Source of the DNA: Megamerina dolium
Taxonomy: Eukaryota > Arthropoda > Insecta > Diptera > Megamerinidae
Reading direction: 5' to 3'
NCBI GenBank assembly: GCA_963854835.1
Contig: OY978530.1
Coordinates: 10,393,872 to 10,457,871 of the forward strand
Length of the DNA: 64,000 bases
Below the pieces are notes generated by a model that was not told where the DNA came from, made no database searches, and worked only from the letters and a program-made list of their open reading frames with translations. Made by a program: the position numbers and the translations under genes. Shown in pieces: positions 43,883 through 53,723 of this stretch. Every line of letters starts with the position of its first letter. Position 1 is the first letter of the stretch.

Positions 43883-46800
43883 TCAATAAAGTCCCATTTC
43901 TCTAACAAACCTTTGGTGCTTAATTCTCTGTACATTTTTGGTTAGTATGTCGGCAATCATCTCATTAGTGCCTAAATAATTCAATTTGATTTTGTTAGTT
44001 TTATAAATTTCCCGAATATAATGATATCGCACATCTATGTGCTTACTCCTTGCATGGTAAGTTGGATTACGTACGAGATGCTGTGCGCTTTGGTTGTCGC
44101 TGTGAATAGTCATCGGTTCACTCATCTTGAAACCCATATCCTTCAGCAGCTTATGTAAATACTCGGCTTCTTTACCTATTGCTGTTAAGCCAATGTATTC
44201 CGCTTCGGTGCTGCTTAGTGCAACAACGCTCTGTTTCTGGGATTGCCATGAAAAAACACAATTGGCTACGACGAACGCGTACCCAGTAAACGATTTCCTG
44301 TCAGTTTCATCACCTGCCCAGTCAGCATCTACGAAACCTTCGATTGGCTTCTGTGATTTCACATAATGCAGCTTGTAGGACACAGTTTGCTTTAAGTAAC
44401 GTAGGATATGCTTTAAAGCTGCCTCATGCTCTGTGTGTGGATCAATATTGCGCTGTGCTAATTTTGTGACCGAATGGAGGATATCTGGTCTCGTTGACAA
44501 GCCCAAGTACATGAGTGCCCCTACCATAGACTGATAGTTAGTAGCATCCACCTTTTTGCAGGACTCGCTCTTGCAACTAACTTGAAAATTTTGTGGTAAC
44601 GGTGTTGAAGCCCCTTTGCACTCATCCATACCATATTGCTTCAATAGATCCAATATATATTGTTGCTGACACACAGTAACTGGACCCGTAGCGCCTTTTC
44701 TGTACACTTCTATACCCAGGAAATGAGTCAAGGTGCCACCATCGACTACATCAAAATATTTAGCAATTTGTACCTTTATCTCATTCAATTCATCTCTGGA
44801 AGTACTTGCAAATAAAAGGTCATCAACATATACGGCAATGATATTATATGTATTTGACCCATTTCGTGTATAGACACATGGATCGCTCTCACCTGGTATG
44901 AACCCAATATTACGCAAAACACCGTCCAGCTTCTTGTTCCATTCACGGCCGCTTTGCTTCAAACCGTAAAGTGCTTTGTGCAGTTTCAAAACGTGATTTG
45001 GATATTCGCTGCTTGTGAACGCTTCGGGTTGCTGCATATAAATATTCTCACTAAGTTCGCCATTCAAGTAAGCTGTTGTGACATCCATCTGGTCCAAATA
45101 TAACTCGTGTTGAACGGCTAACGCAATAATCATCCGTATGGTAGCGTAACGTACTACTGGAGAAAATGTTTCACTGTAGTTAACGCCTTGTTGCTGACAA
45201 GCCTTTTGCAACTAGTCGCGCCTTGAAACGATCGATTTCGCCATTCTTACTTCTCTTTACGTTAAAGACCCAACGGCATCCAATGGCCTTTTGACCTTTC
45301 GGAAGATCGACTAACGACCACGTATTGTTTGCTACCAATGCTTCGTACTCCTTCTCCATTGCTGATTTCCATTCATGCATATTTTCACCATTTAATTCAT
45401 TAACAGTCTGTGGTACTTCGACTTGATGTTGATTTGTTACTAAGCCCACCGTATTGTAACCTTTTCTTGGACGCCCTGGTTTACCCGTTCGTAGCAATCT
45501 CGGCCTTCCACCTGCTCTTCGAGCGCTGCTCGCTATACTATTGGAAGAAGTTGCCTTGCTTGTTGATCTCTTTTCGTCATCGACAAATACCTCATCGTCC
45601 GAAGAGTCACTAATTTCATTCTCTGCTTCTTCAGCAATCTTGCTTTGATTTTGTTCCTTTTTTTTCGACTATTTCAGCTTCTATTTGTACGATTTCAGAT
45701 TTTGTTTTCTCCATCATATCTTCCAGAAAAATCACATCTCTACTAATACCAATTCTTTTTGTGTCTTTTTCGACCAATCAATACGCTTTTGATTGTTCAG
45801 AATAACCAACAAACGTCATTTCTCTCCCCTTTGGACGAAACTTGTGCTTTTCCTTCTTGTCTAGCACAATAGCTGGTGAACCAAACGTTCTAAAATAAGA
45901 CACTGACGGCTTTCTTTTATACCATACCTCAAATGGTGTTTTATCGACTAGAATCTTTGTAGTTGCTGTGTTTCGTATGTGTGCTGCCGTGAGGATTGCT
46001 TCCGCCCAATACGCTTCGTCTAATCCCGAAAACACAAGCATACTCCTAGCCATTTCGACCAAAGTCCTGTTGGCTCTTTCTGCCACACCATTTTGCTGAG
46101 GGGTGTACGGCACTGTTGTTTGTCTTTTGATTCCCTTTTCAGCCAAAAATTCATCAAATACTTTATTCAAGTATTCTCTGCCGTTATCGGTACGCAAAAT
46201 TTTAATTTTCTTGCCGGTTTCCCGCTCTACGCTTGCTTTAAACGACTTAAACGCTTCAAAAATAACGGATTTGTTTTTTAAAAGATGTAAACGAATAAAA
46301 CGCGATTTATCATCAATAAATGTAGCGAAATATTGATAACCCGAAAACGATTTTTTGTTCATAGGCCCGCACAAATCAGAGTGAATAATTTCAAGAAGTT
46401 CATCTGTCCGATTTTCCGACGATTTAAATGGCTTAACACAAATTTTGCTCTGAGCACACGACTTACACGCGTAATTGTCTTGTTTTTCTTTAATGTTTAA
46501 ACCAAATACAGTTTGCTTGTTTGCCATTTCTTTAAGCGCACCAAAATTAATGTGACCAAAACGGTTATGCCACTTTAAAATATTGTCTTTTGTATTGCTC
46601 GCGAAACTGCATTTATTTTTATCGTTTTCATTTACTTGACCTTCAAACGCATAAAGATCACCAATTCTTTTTGCCTTTATTACAAAAATCCCGTTTTTAT
46701 TTTTTATTATCGCGCCCGAACTAGAAAAAATAACTGAACTACCGTCATTAGTTATTCGACTGACCGAAATAAAATTATTTTGTAGTGCTGGTACATACAG

Positions 46801-47028
46801 TACATCATCCGCTTCTAATACCTTTTCACCGATTTTTATTTTGACTGTACCGCGACCACACGCCTCTACTACCTTATTGTCAGCAAGCCTAACATTTTCG
46901 CGAACTTCGATTAACGATGTAAAAAATTCAGTTTCACAACTCATGTGTGTTGTTGCTCCACTGTCAATGCACCACAAATTACGATTTGAGTTGTTGTTTT
47001 CATTTACTGCTGCGACTAACACAGACAA
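43883..47028 (-). pseudogene. copia pol (protease, integrase, RT, RNase H), broken
   Basis: Protease WCIDSGATTHM near 46970. Integrase: HNRFGHIN and CKSCAQSK zinc region near 46560-46440, FIDDKSRFIR near 46310, TDNGREYLN near 46180, NGVAERANRT near 46090. RT starts near 45430; YVDDLLFAS near 44830. RNase H: DADWAGD near 44320, LSSTEAEYIG near 44220. Frameshifts occur between 45778 and about 45500, in a T-rich stretch, and at about 45200. All catalytic motifs can still be read. Confidence 0.85.
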
Positions 47029-47040
47029 CTTTTGATTTTC

Positions 47041-47046
47041 GTCTTT
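47041..47046. repeat. Left target-site duplication of the Polinton (GTCTTT)
   Basis: GTCTTT directly precedes the AG end of the left inverted repeat. The same six bases follow the CT end of the right repeat at 63092-63097. Six-base duplication is the rule for Polintons. Confidence 0.93.
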
Positions 47047-47628
47047 AGTAGATATAATATGAGGTTTCTGGATCAGCTATCTAAACGTGTGTGTTAGAGT
47101 GAGACGGAAGATCGACATGTTTGAAGCTATCTTAGCTATGTGTTAGAGGGAGACAGTAGATCGGCAGTGTGTGTGAGGGAGAGGGCATGTGTGTGTGTGA
47201 GGGAGGCGGCATGTGTGAAGCTATCTTCGCAGTGTGTAAGAGTGAGAAAGGCGTGGCACGGTGGCAGCTATCTTGATAGGTGTGTGAGGGGGAGGTGGCG
47301 TGATGGGTGGGCGGAAGGGTGTGGAGGGGTGGCCTAGATGTGAGGAGTGGGGGCGCTGGGGTGGAGGGTGTGGAGGCGTGGCCTAGGTGTGAGGAGTGGG
47401 GGGCGTTGGGGCTGAGGGTGTGGAGGGGTGGCTTAGGTGTGAGGAGTGGGGGCGTTGGGACGGAGGGTCTGGTGGGGGGTGGCTTAGGTGTGACGGCGTG
47501 GGTGGGCGGAGGGTGTGGCGGGGTGGCTTAGGCGTGATGATGATATTGAATCGAGCTGTGCTACCAGGCTAGCATGATCGGTAGCAGGCAGATATGACTT
47601 GTAGCGGTTGATATAGTAAGTGCATATG

Positions 47629-47669
<41 letters not shown>

Positions 47670-47817
47670 ATGATATGATATGATATTAGGTTGTAGCTAA
47701 ATGCTTGACTCATATGTTGAATCGCTTAGGGTAGCTTATCAGCTATGCGAGCTATACGCTCAGTATAGCAAATACATGTACATGCGTTTGTGTATGGCTA
47801 TAGCTTGTAGCTACATA
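47047..47817 (+). repeat. Left terminal inverted repeat of the Polinton
   Basis: About 771 bp pairs with the right end. It starts AGTAGATATAATATGAGG. It contains four AGCTATCT-headed subrepeats (47075, 47125, 47219, 47266), a G-rich minisatellite with a unit of about 50 bp and five copies (47318-47535), and a GT microsatellite (about 47631-47665). The right copy has one minisatellite unit fewer and a shorter GT run. Confidence 0.93.
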
Positions 47818-48134
47818 GGCTACATATATTTTTTGTTGAGGTAGGTTTTTTTTTTCATTATTCATGTTGAATAGGTTAATGTATACAAATTATATTTGAA
47901 TTACTTGTTTGCAATTGACTCATATGTTGAATCGCTTAGGATAGCTTATCAGCTATGCGAGTTATGCGGTCGGTATAACCCACATATATATTAGACTATT
48001 TATAGCCTAATATATATGCAGCTAGCATGAGTATCAAAAAATAATATAAGTTTTTTTTTATTGAGGTAGGTTCTTCATATTTCTCATTATTCATGTTGAG
48101 GAGGTCAATGTATCCAAATTATATTTGAGTTACT
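47700..48134 (+). repeat. Subterminal tandem duplication in the left arm
   Basis: Two imperfect units of about 210 bp follow each other, each beginning GACTCATATGTTGAATCGC (about 47709 and 47918) and ending near TTATATTTGAATTACTT or TTATATTTGAGTTACTT. The second carries GCGGTCGGTATAA and a TAGCCTAATATATATGCAGC block also present near the inner end of the right arm (about 62275-62390). Confidence 0.8.
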
Positions 48135-48182
48135 TAATTGACAATTATTATTTATTTCACACCTGACAATTGGAGTGTTAGG

Positions 48183-48644
48183 ATGTTTTGGTGTCAAACG
48201 ATTCGCGATAATGATAAATATTGCGTATGTCATAGCGCATGGTCCCAATGCAAAATAGTTCGAGTGGATGCGAGGGAAAGAGTTATGGAGGTATTCGTAA
48301 AACCAGAGGATGGACTTCGATCTTTAATATTGCGTGTAACTCGAAATGGGGGTGTTTTATTACGAGATATGGAATTCAAATTTAAATCGGATCAACATGT
48401 TCAAATTGAAGTTTTAGGAGGTGAAATAGTGTTGGCAGGTCAATCATATGATGGAGCTTATAGAAGCACCAATGTTTTCCAATATTTAGGGGACTGTCCA
48501 TTCTCTGATGATGAGGGATGGGGTAGTCGCTTAAAGCGTGATGATGAAATTACTTATACTACTACTACTACTACTGGAAAGTCTTTCGTTACAGATGATG
48601 ATAATGATGTAAACGAAAATCATGATATTGTTGAAGGAAATTAA
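48183..48644 (+). CDS. Polinton left-arm protein of unknown function, 153 aa
   Basis: I do not recognise this protein. The first in-frame ATG is at 48183 (MFWCQTIRDNDKYC). The first 105 residues look globular, with alternating hydrophobic beta-type segments. The C-terminus is low complexity: a Thr run, then an Asp/Glu/Asn-rich tail. It begins about 50 bp after the subterminal duplication and is followed by a second small ORF on the same strand. Its uninterrupted frame inside a Polinton suggests it is real. Whether it belongs to the virus or is captured cargo is open. Confidence 0.6.
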   Translation: MFWCQTIRDNDKYCVCHSAWSQCKIVRVDARERVMEVFVKPEDGLRSLILRVTRNGGVLLRDMEFKFKSDQHVQIEVLGGEIVLAGQSYDGAYRSTNVFQYLGDCPFSDDEGWGSRLKRDDEITYTTTTTTGKSFVTDDDNDVNENHDIVEGN

Positions 48645-48701
48645 CTCGAATTTCATTCAGTACCCTGATGGTTATTGAAGTGAAAATTACTCTATAAAAG
48701 A

Positions 48702-48992
48702 ATGGGTGAAATTAGTGATGCTATTCAATTTTTTTTAAATAAAAATGAGTATATCATCTCTGTGGAAGAAAAGCAAAATTTATTATATATTATGAATACT
48801 TTCAATGATTTCACAGTTACGGATTTTTGCGAAAATGACAATGTAATCCATAGTAAGGACTGTATACGGAATAGACTCATTACGAATAATGAGTCATATA
48901 CTTGCATCTGTCACATATATAGATCTATATTCACCTATATCGTACATTTAACGAATAAATACAATATGACTCTGGGGCGAGAGAGAGAATAA
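48702..48992 (+). CDS. Polinton left-arm small protein of unknown function, 96 aa
   Basis: It starts at an ATG 57 bp after the preceding ORF (MGEISDAIQFFLNKNEY). The sequence is mostly helical in character, with cysteines at scattered positions (including a CIC near residue 69) and a hydrophobic patch (YRSIFTYIVHL). No known domain is recognised. It may be co-transcribed with the 153-aa protein. Confidence 0.45.
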   Translation: MGEISDAIQFFLNKNEYIISVEEKQNLLYIMNTFNDFTVTDFCENDNVIHSKDCIRNRLITNNESYTCICHIYRSIFTYIVHLTNKYNMTLGRERE

Positions 48993-49144
48993 GATCGACG
49001 ACCAACATACCTACCATCAATGAAGTTCCTATCTTCCAACGGAAAATATAATTTCAACTTTAAAAATGTATTTTTTTAGTATAAGATTTGTATTTATTAA
49101 ATATTAAATTTATAAAAATTATGTTGTATATTTATTACTTTATG

Positions 49145-49178
49145 TAATATTAATAATAATAATAATAATAATAATAAA
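49145..49178. repeat. TAA microsatellite
   Basis: About eleven TAA/ATA units. It lies close to the probable left limit of the captured host segment. Confidence 0.9.
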
Positions 49179-49261
49179 ATACATTTTATTTTTACAAATA
49201 AAATTCTTGTGCCTCATGGCGATTTATTTTTACTATATTTAAGTTATGAAATACAGTTCCC

Positions 49262-49440
49262 GGCGGGTTTTGACGCCTATAAATGGCGTAACCACCAGCA
49301 TTTATAAGCGATTTTAATGGTTCGCTCATATTACTAAGTCATTTAGACTTAACATAATTTTCGGCCCGTAGGCCGTTTGCTTCAATTCGCATTTGATTAT
49401 CTGATAGCCTTGATAGACTATCAGAGCATCAATGCGAATT
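49262..49440. other. Cluster of three hairpins
   Basis: Three inverted repeats lie in under 200 bp: GACGCC/GGCGTA around 49274-49292, CGGCCCGTAGGCCG near 49360-49375, and a long one with arms 49385-49407 and 49418-49439 (ATTCGCAT...CTGATAG). They sit just downstream, on the minus strand, of the glutamine-rich frame. They could be 3' UTR structures, a terminator-like block or chance. Confidence 0.35.
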
Positions 49441-49448
49441 ATCGGGTT

Positions 49449-49640
49449 TCAATTATTTAACCTATTTAATTCGTTGATTGCATCCTCCGGTGTATATTTC
49501 GCTTCCTCCTCCTTTTCTTTCTGCTGCTGCTGCTGTTGCTGATGATGCTGTTATTGTTGTTGCTGTTCTTGTTGTTGTTGTTGCTGCTGCTGCAGTTGTT
49601 GTTGTTGTTGTAGCCGCAAGAATACAGAAATGCTTTGAAT
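49449..49640 (-). other. CAG/CAA repeat with a glutamine-rich frame and charged tail, disrupted
   Basis: The minus strand holds a CAG/CAA tract (49521-49613). In the glutamine frame it is interrupted once by TAA at 49551-49553. Beyond the tract the same frame continues as a non-repetitive charged tail (KEKEEEAKYTPEDAINELNR) to a TGA at 49449. The tail looks like real coding sequence, perhaps the last exon of a host gene next to the kinase gene. The TAA would end it early. The other two frames give Ala/Thr or Asn/Ser runs and no sensible protein. Confidence 0.35.
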
Positions 49641-50354
49641 TGTTCCAGCACAAAGCATTTCCGTGTTCTGCTGAGTTGAATGGACCTTGGTCGACCATGT
49701 GGTCGCGCGATTACGGTACGTAGATACGTATTCTTTTTTGTTGACGAAAGACGTAGTATACTAGGTTCACGTTTATAGCCGCTTAAATTTGTTGATTTTA
49801 TTGGCTTGTTAGACAGACAGCTAGAAACAACCCTGAATTCAATACATAATCTTAGTGAACCAAATATACGTAGGCTTTATCAAATAAGAGCACAACTGGG
49901 ACAACTGCTAATGCAGAGCTGCCTTTGCGCATTCAATAAATCTGCCTGATTTCTTAGGCTACCATCGATAATACAAATTTGATGTAAAGTTGCTCTCAAG
50001 CAACTCAACGGGTTGGGTTGCCATTGGGATGCATTTCCTGCCTCATTATTTTCGTCACAAATTTATAGATGGCATATTACGTAACTTCATGTATTTTTAT
50101 TGCGAACTCTTTGCTTACAAATTGGTAATGTAATTAAATAAATTGTAGAGAATCAAGTCGTTCATAAAATTAAAGTGGTGACACTTAATAGAACTTATTG
50201 TGAGATTGGAAATAAAGCTTCTTTTATAAAAGTTGGTCAAAAATTCACAATCTAAGAATAATTCGAGCTAATTACAAAAATTAACAAAAAAAAGAGAATA
50301 AAATGTAAATAGAATGTATGTACACATAGTATTAGCCTAAGGTTATAGATATTT

Positions 50355-51359
50355 TTAGCATGAATAGCGTTGTCTTTTGTTGGGCGATACCAAGACAGCT
50401 TGCGGTTGTTGTTGGTGCAATGAATCATTATTAATAATACTAGTTTCTGAGCGAGCGTATTCCGAACCAATATGTTCCAAATCCAAATCTGCATTTAGAA
50501 CAAGTACCTATTGAGGTAATAAAATCAGAATTATATCAGCCCACAAAAACAAGAGTTGTAAATGCAAATATTTAGTGCCTTTACATCATTGCCAACACGC
50601 TTATGCATTAGCCAATTCTCATGTAATTCATGTAATTCGCGCAGGTACTGCAGTGGCACGCAACTCTCTTCAGAACGAGCACGTTTCCGCATACGTTCGT
50701 AAACAATTTCTGGTGAGGTTCTTAGGTAAACTAAAAGAATATTTAAAAACAAATTAACCTTTTATTCGCTTCTATTTGTACTACGCATTTACCAATCAAA
50801 TCAGCTTGTATGTGCATAGAATTCTCAATGAATTCATACCACTCTTGCAGTATATGATACATGCCTTCGTCAATAGTTTTATTTATATACATATTCTGGG
50901 TGAAACAGTACCTATTGCGTAAAAACACTTGAGTTAGTATGATTAGCCACCTATTATGCGACACTGCACCACTTACTTCGCACTATATATTGATCGTTCC
51001 ATCAATTTAACACGTTTTTCTGTTTGTAAGGTGTAGCTTTGCAACATTGTCAAAGTAGCATATGATTGAAAAGGCATAGCCCAACGATGGGGCTCCTTGT
51101 ACATCAATTCCTGTAATGTGATTGGATATTGAAGGACAAGTAAGCATTGGTAAAATCATTAACGTACCAATAAATTTACACCATTCACATTACACCATTT
51201 ATCAACGGGCTCTGTTATCAAACATATTTCATCCTGATATCGTCTAAAGTGGTTTAGGAATGTTGTTTTACCACTGCCAATATTCCCCTCAATTAACACT
51301 GTGAACGGTTGTGATCCAGCAGCATATTTGGGTAACAAAGATTGACTTAAAGAAGACAT
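50355..51359 (-). CDS. dnk: Deoxynucleoside kinase (dNK), five exons, intact, captured in the Polinton
   Basis: Exons on the minus strand: 51359-51168, 51110-50977, 50911-50793, 50730-50585, 50507-50355. All four introns (57, 65, 62 and 77 bp) have GT...AG ends, and phases join without a shift. The 744-nt CDS gives 247 aa, close to Drosophila dNK (about 250 aa). Visible motifs: P-loop IEGNIGSGKTT near residue 22, TEPVDKW near 51, ERSIYSAKYCF with the kinase ERS near 104, and the RARSEESCVPL LID region. The tail ends SPNKRQRYSC. The enzyme phosphorylates all four deoxynucleosides for salvage. It lies where the Polinton polymerase gene should be. The introns show capture as genomic DNA. An acceptor-like TCTTATAG at about 51383 may join an upstream exon adding a basic N-terminus. 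Confidence 0.95.
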
Positions 51360-52479
51360 AGCAGTGGAAAATCGTCGAACTACTATAAGAAAAACACAAT
51401 TATTAACAGTTAGCACAAACTCTTTTGTGAAGATTATATCCCCAAAAACTTTAAATGTATCACTTTTATCCGTCCTATTTGTTAATTTTATATATTTGAC
51501 CGCCCAAAATTGTTCACATTTTGTCTTGTTTACGTTATTATTTCTAATGTCAACAAATTATTTATGGAGTGCTGCCACTATCAAATATTCCGATATTAAA
51601 TTTTTTTAATCACAATATGAACGTTGCCAATAAAAAATATTTTTAATTAAATTTTATACACCATTTGATTCGCAGAGGTACATAAAATTCTTTTAAATAA
51701 CTTATATTTTTAAAAATAATATCGCACTTGTCATACTAGTTGATTAGTTGTGTACTGATTTATTCGGTAGTTTGAAATAATTTCTTACAATTTATTATAG
51801 TAGATCAATATCATATTAAGCTTTGAACGCTATATTGGAGCTAAAAAAATTCTCAAATTGGACAACCATCCCACTCATAACCAATTGATACAAAGGATAG
51901 TGTGTAAAACTCTAGAGAATTTCACAACTAATTGGAAGCTTTAGTGGAGACATCTGAAGCACTATAAAATAGAAAATGTAAAAGCAAAATAAAATTACAG
52001 ACTGATAATCACAAAGGCTAAAATTGGGATACACTATAATACTGCTAAAATGCTAACGCCTGCTTGCACATTATATTGAAACGACGCACGAACACGTACA
52101 CAATCAATATGACCAACTTGACGTATTACTGCTACCGGTTTATTGACTTACGGAATATATTAACAATCATTTCTTCAGCTATTTAATTAAATGTTAAATT
52201 TTTAATTTTTGGTAAATGCATTTGGCAAATTTTTTGTTTTTTAATATTCTCTAGAATGCCGAAAGTCACATTTGTAATGAACAGCTGAGAAATGTGAACT
52301 TCATATTTGAAATGTAAATAAGAACTAGTGCTGCCACTAAGGAAAATTTGTTTCTTACAATTTGCCCCTACGTATTTATTCATGATACCTAAATAAAATG
52401 CCCCATATATAGAGTTTAACCCTCAAGCGCATTTCATTTTAAACAACATTTGAATCGCTTATATATCACTGCTTGTTAT
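51360..52479. other. AT-rich segment upstream of the kinase gene
   Basis: It should contain the kinase 5' UTR and promoter near 51400-51600. No conserved coding sequence or Polinton polymerase motif is seen. GTGCTGCCACT occurs at about 51571 and again at about 52328. The right limit of the captured host DNA lies somewhere between here and 52668. Confidence 0.4.
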
Positions 52480-52500
52480 ATATATATATATCACTGCCTG

Positions 52501-52574
<74 letters not shown>
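52480..52574. repeat. TA microsatellite
   Basis: Two copies of ATCACTGC(T/C)TGTTATATATATA (near 52465 and 52490), then about 70 bp of TA. It separates the captured segment from the polymerase relic. Confidence 0.93.
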
Positions 52575-52576
<2 letters not shown>

Positions 52577-52667
52577 CACACCCGTTAAGAGACATCTATT
52601 GTCAAAAATATAAGACATAAATTATAAAATTCTTATACAATTTACAGATTGAACCAAAATCTCAGGT

Positions 52668-52946
52668 GTGAATTTGATTAAAACGACGAAAACCCCCAAA
52701 AATATTTCATCGCGGTTAACCATCGACGATTTCGCAAACATTTTATATAGTGGGGATATACTAACTCGCCCTATACATACAATAAGATCTATTCATCATA
52801 ATTTGTATACACGTGAAATGAATAAAATTGTCTTAACTTCAAATGATGATAAAAGAGAAATTCTACCCGATAACATTCACACAAATGCACACGGTTATTA
52901 CAACCTCAGTGAATTAGTTGAATTGCTTAATAATTCCGATGAGTGA
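52668..52946 (+). pseudogene. Type-B DNA polymerase, C-terminal relic only
   Basis: The open frame of about 92 codons contains IHTIRSIHHNLYTREMNKI, then LTSNDDKREI, then an HANAHGYY-like end (NIHTNAHGYY). From memory this arrangement (IRS..H..YT...NKI.L...DDKR.I....I.T.A.GHY) is the C-terminal end of arthropod Polinton PolB. It has no ATG at its start (first codon GTG), so it is not a gene by itself. The exonuclease and polymerase motifs that should precede it over about 3 kb are absent. The kinase segment occupies that place. Confidence 0.6.
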
Positions 52947-53216
52947 GAGAAAAAAGAACAAGGTTTTACTTTTTTTCATTGTATTTCTTTACATAGTTTT
53001 TATTATTATTAATGTGAAAAAAATAGATATTATACTTAGTATTAAGATTATTGTGAAACTAGAATAAACAATTCATGTCTAATATTAAGATTACTAAATA
53101 AGTATATGAATATGAGTAAATAAATATAAAAAATATAAATTAATATGTTTTCATTTCAAAATTCAAAAATTTTCTTAAGGCTCTAACATTGATTAAAGCG
53201 CAGTTTTGATTATGAA
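52947..53216. other. Intergenic AT-rich spacer in the Polinton
   Basis: Convergent gap between the polymerase relic (+) and the minus-strand virion block. It has AATAAA-like motifs in both directions (ATAAATATAAAAAATATAAA near 53120), consistent with shared polyadenylation. Nothing else is seen. Confidence 0.5.
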
Positions 53217-53636
53217 TTAAAATGAACCATCAAAATAACCATATTTTTCTCTAATTTTTTTCATATTTTCACATCCATAATCATCTAAATTGAATATATT
53301 TGAAAGTTCAAACAATGACTCAAGCCATTTCTTCTTCTCATAACCCTTAACATAAATTTCACAATTAAATAAATTTTCCCGTATGAAATTTGATAAGCTC
53401 TGGAATGTGATTGATCCTGTATCCCATTTAATGTTGTGATGTTTCGATGTAATCCAGCGTGCTTGTTTTTGATAGAATGGTGGAAGATCATTGAAGGGGA
53501 ACGGTGGTTTTACAATGAAATGCATATCCTCATTAATGCTAAAGGATATTGCCAGATCCTTTAAAATAAATTGGTTTTCAGGTCCCTTAAATCCTTGAAT
53601 ATCAACAACTACTTTTTGTATATAATTAGAATGCAT
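53217..53636 (-). CDS. Conserved Polinton protein, 139 aa, function unknown
   Basis: It starts at the ATG at 53636 and is the last gene of the minus-strand block, 87 bp after the major capsid gene. The N-terminus VVVDIQGF with a following ILKDLAISF resembles the first strand and motif of a DEDD/RNase H-type fold. KPPFPFNDLPPFYQKQARW and the C-terminal YGYFDGSF are strongly patterned. I recall similar uncharacterised proteins accompanying insect Polintons. The nuclease resemblance is only an inference. Confidence 0.6.
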   Translation of the reverse strand: MHSNYIQKVVVDIQGFKGPENQFILKDLAISFSINEDMHFIVKPPFPFNDLPPFYQKQARWITSKHHNIKWDTGSITFQSLSNFIRENLFNCEIYVKGYEKKKWLESLFELSNIFNLDDYGCENMKKIREKYGYFDGSF

Positions 53637-53723
53637 TTTTATATATATCCTTTTGATATTTCAAATTGAAAATTCCGTAATAAATGTCTTCACTCTTTGA
53701 AGAAAAAGATCATACTGGATATA

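Larger units (their letters stand above)
43591..47046 (-). mobile_element. copia-type LTR retrotransposon, 3' part (PR-INT-RT-RH and 3' LTR)
   Basis: A 172-bp 3' LTR (43591-43762) and purine-rich tract are followed inward by RNase H, RT, integrase and protease in copia order. The 5' part lies at 63092-64000, across the Polinton. When the Polinton and one copy of GTCTTT are removed, the copia frame continues without a shift. The 5' LTR is outside the window. Confidence 0.9.

Noticed and set aside
49478..49723. Plus-strand Ala/Val-rich ORF
   Set aside because: It comes from reading the CAG/CAA tract on the other strand; hydrophobic repeats only.
50355..51359. Kinase as the ordinary host dnk locus lying between two unrelated elements
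   Set aside because: The outer TIRs share ends and an identical GTCTTT duplication and interrupt one copia frame, so everything between is one inserted unit. Misassembly remains possible and is listed as a check.
52447..52580. CRISPR-like or phage attachment repeat
   Set aside because: Only two imperfect ATCACTGC...TGTT copies and a TA tract; no spacers, and a eukaryotic context.
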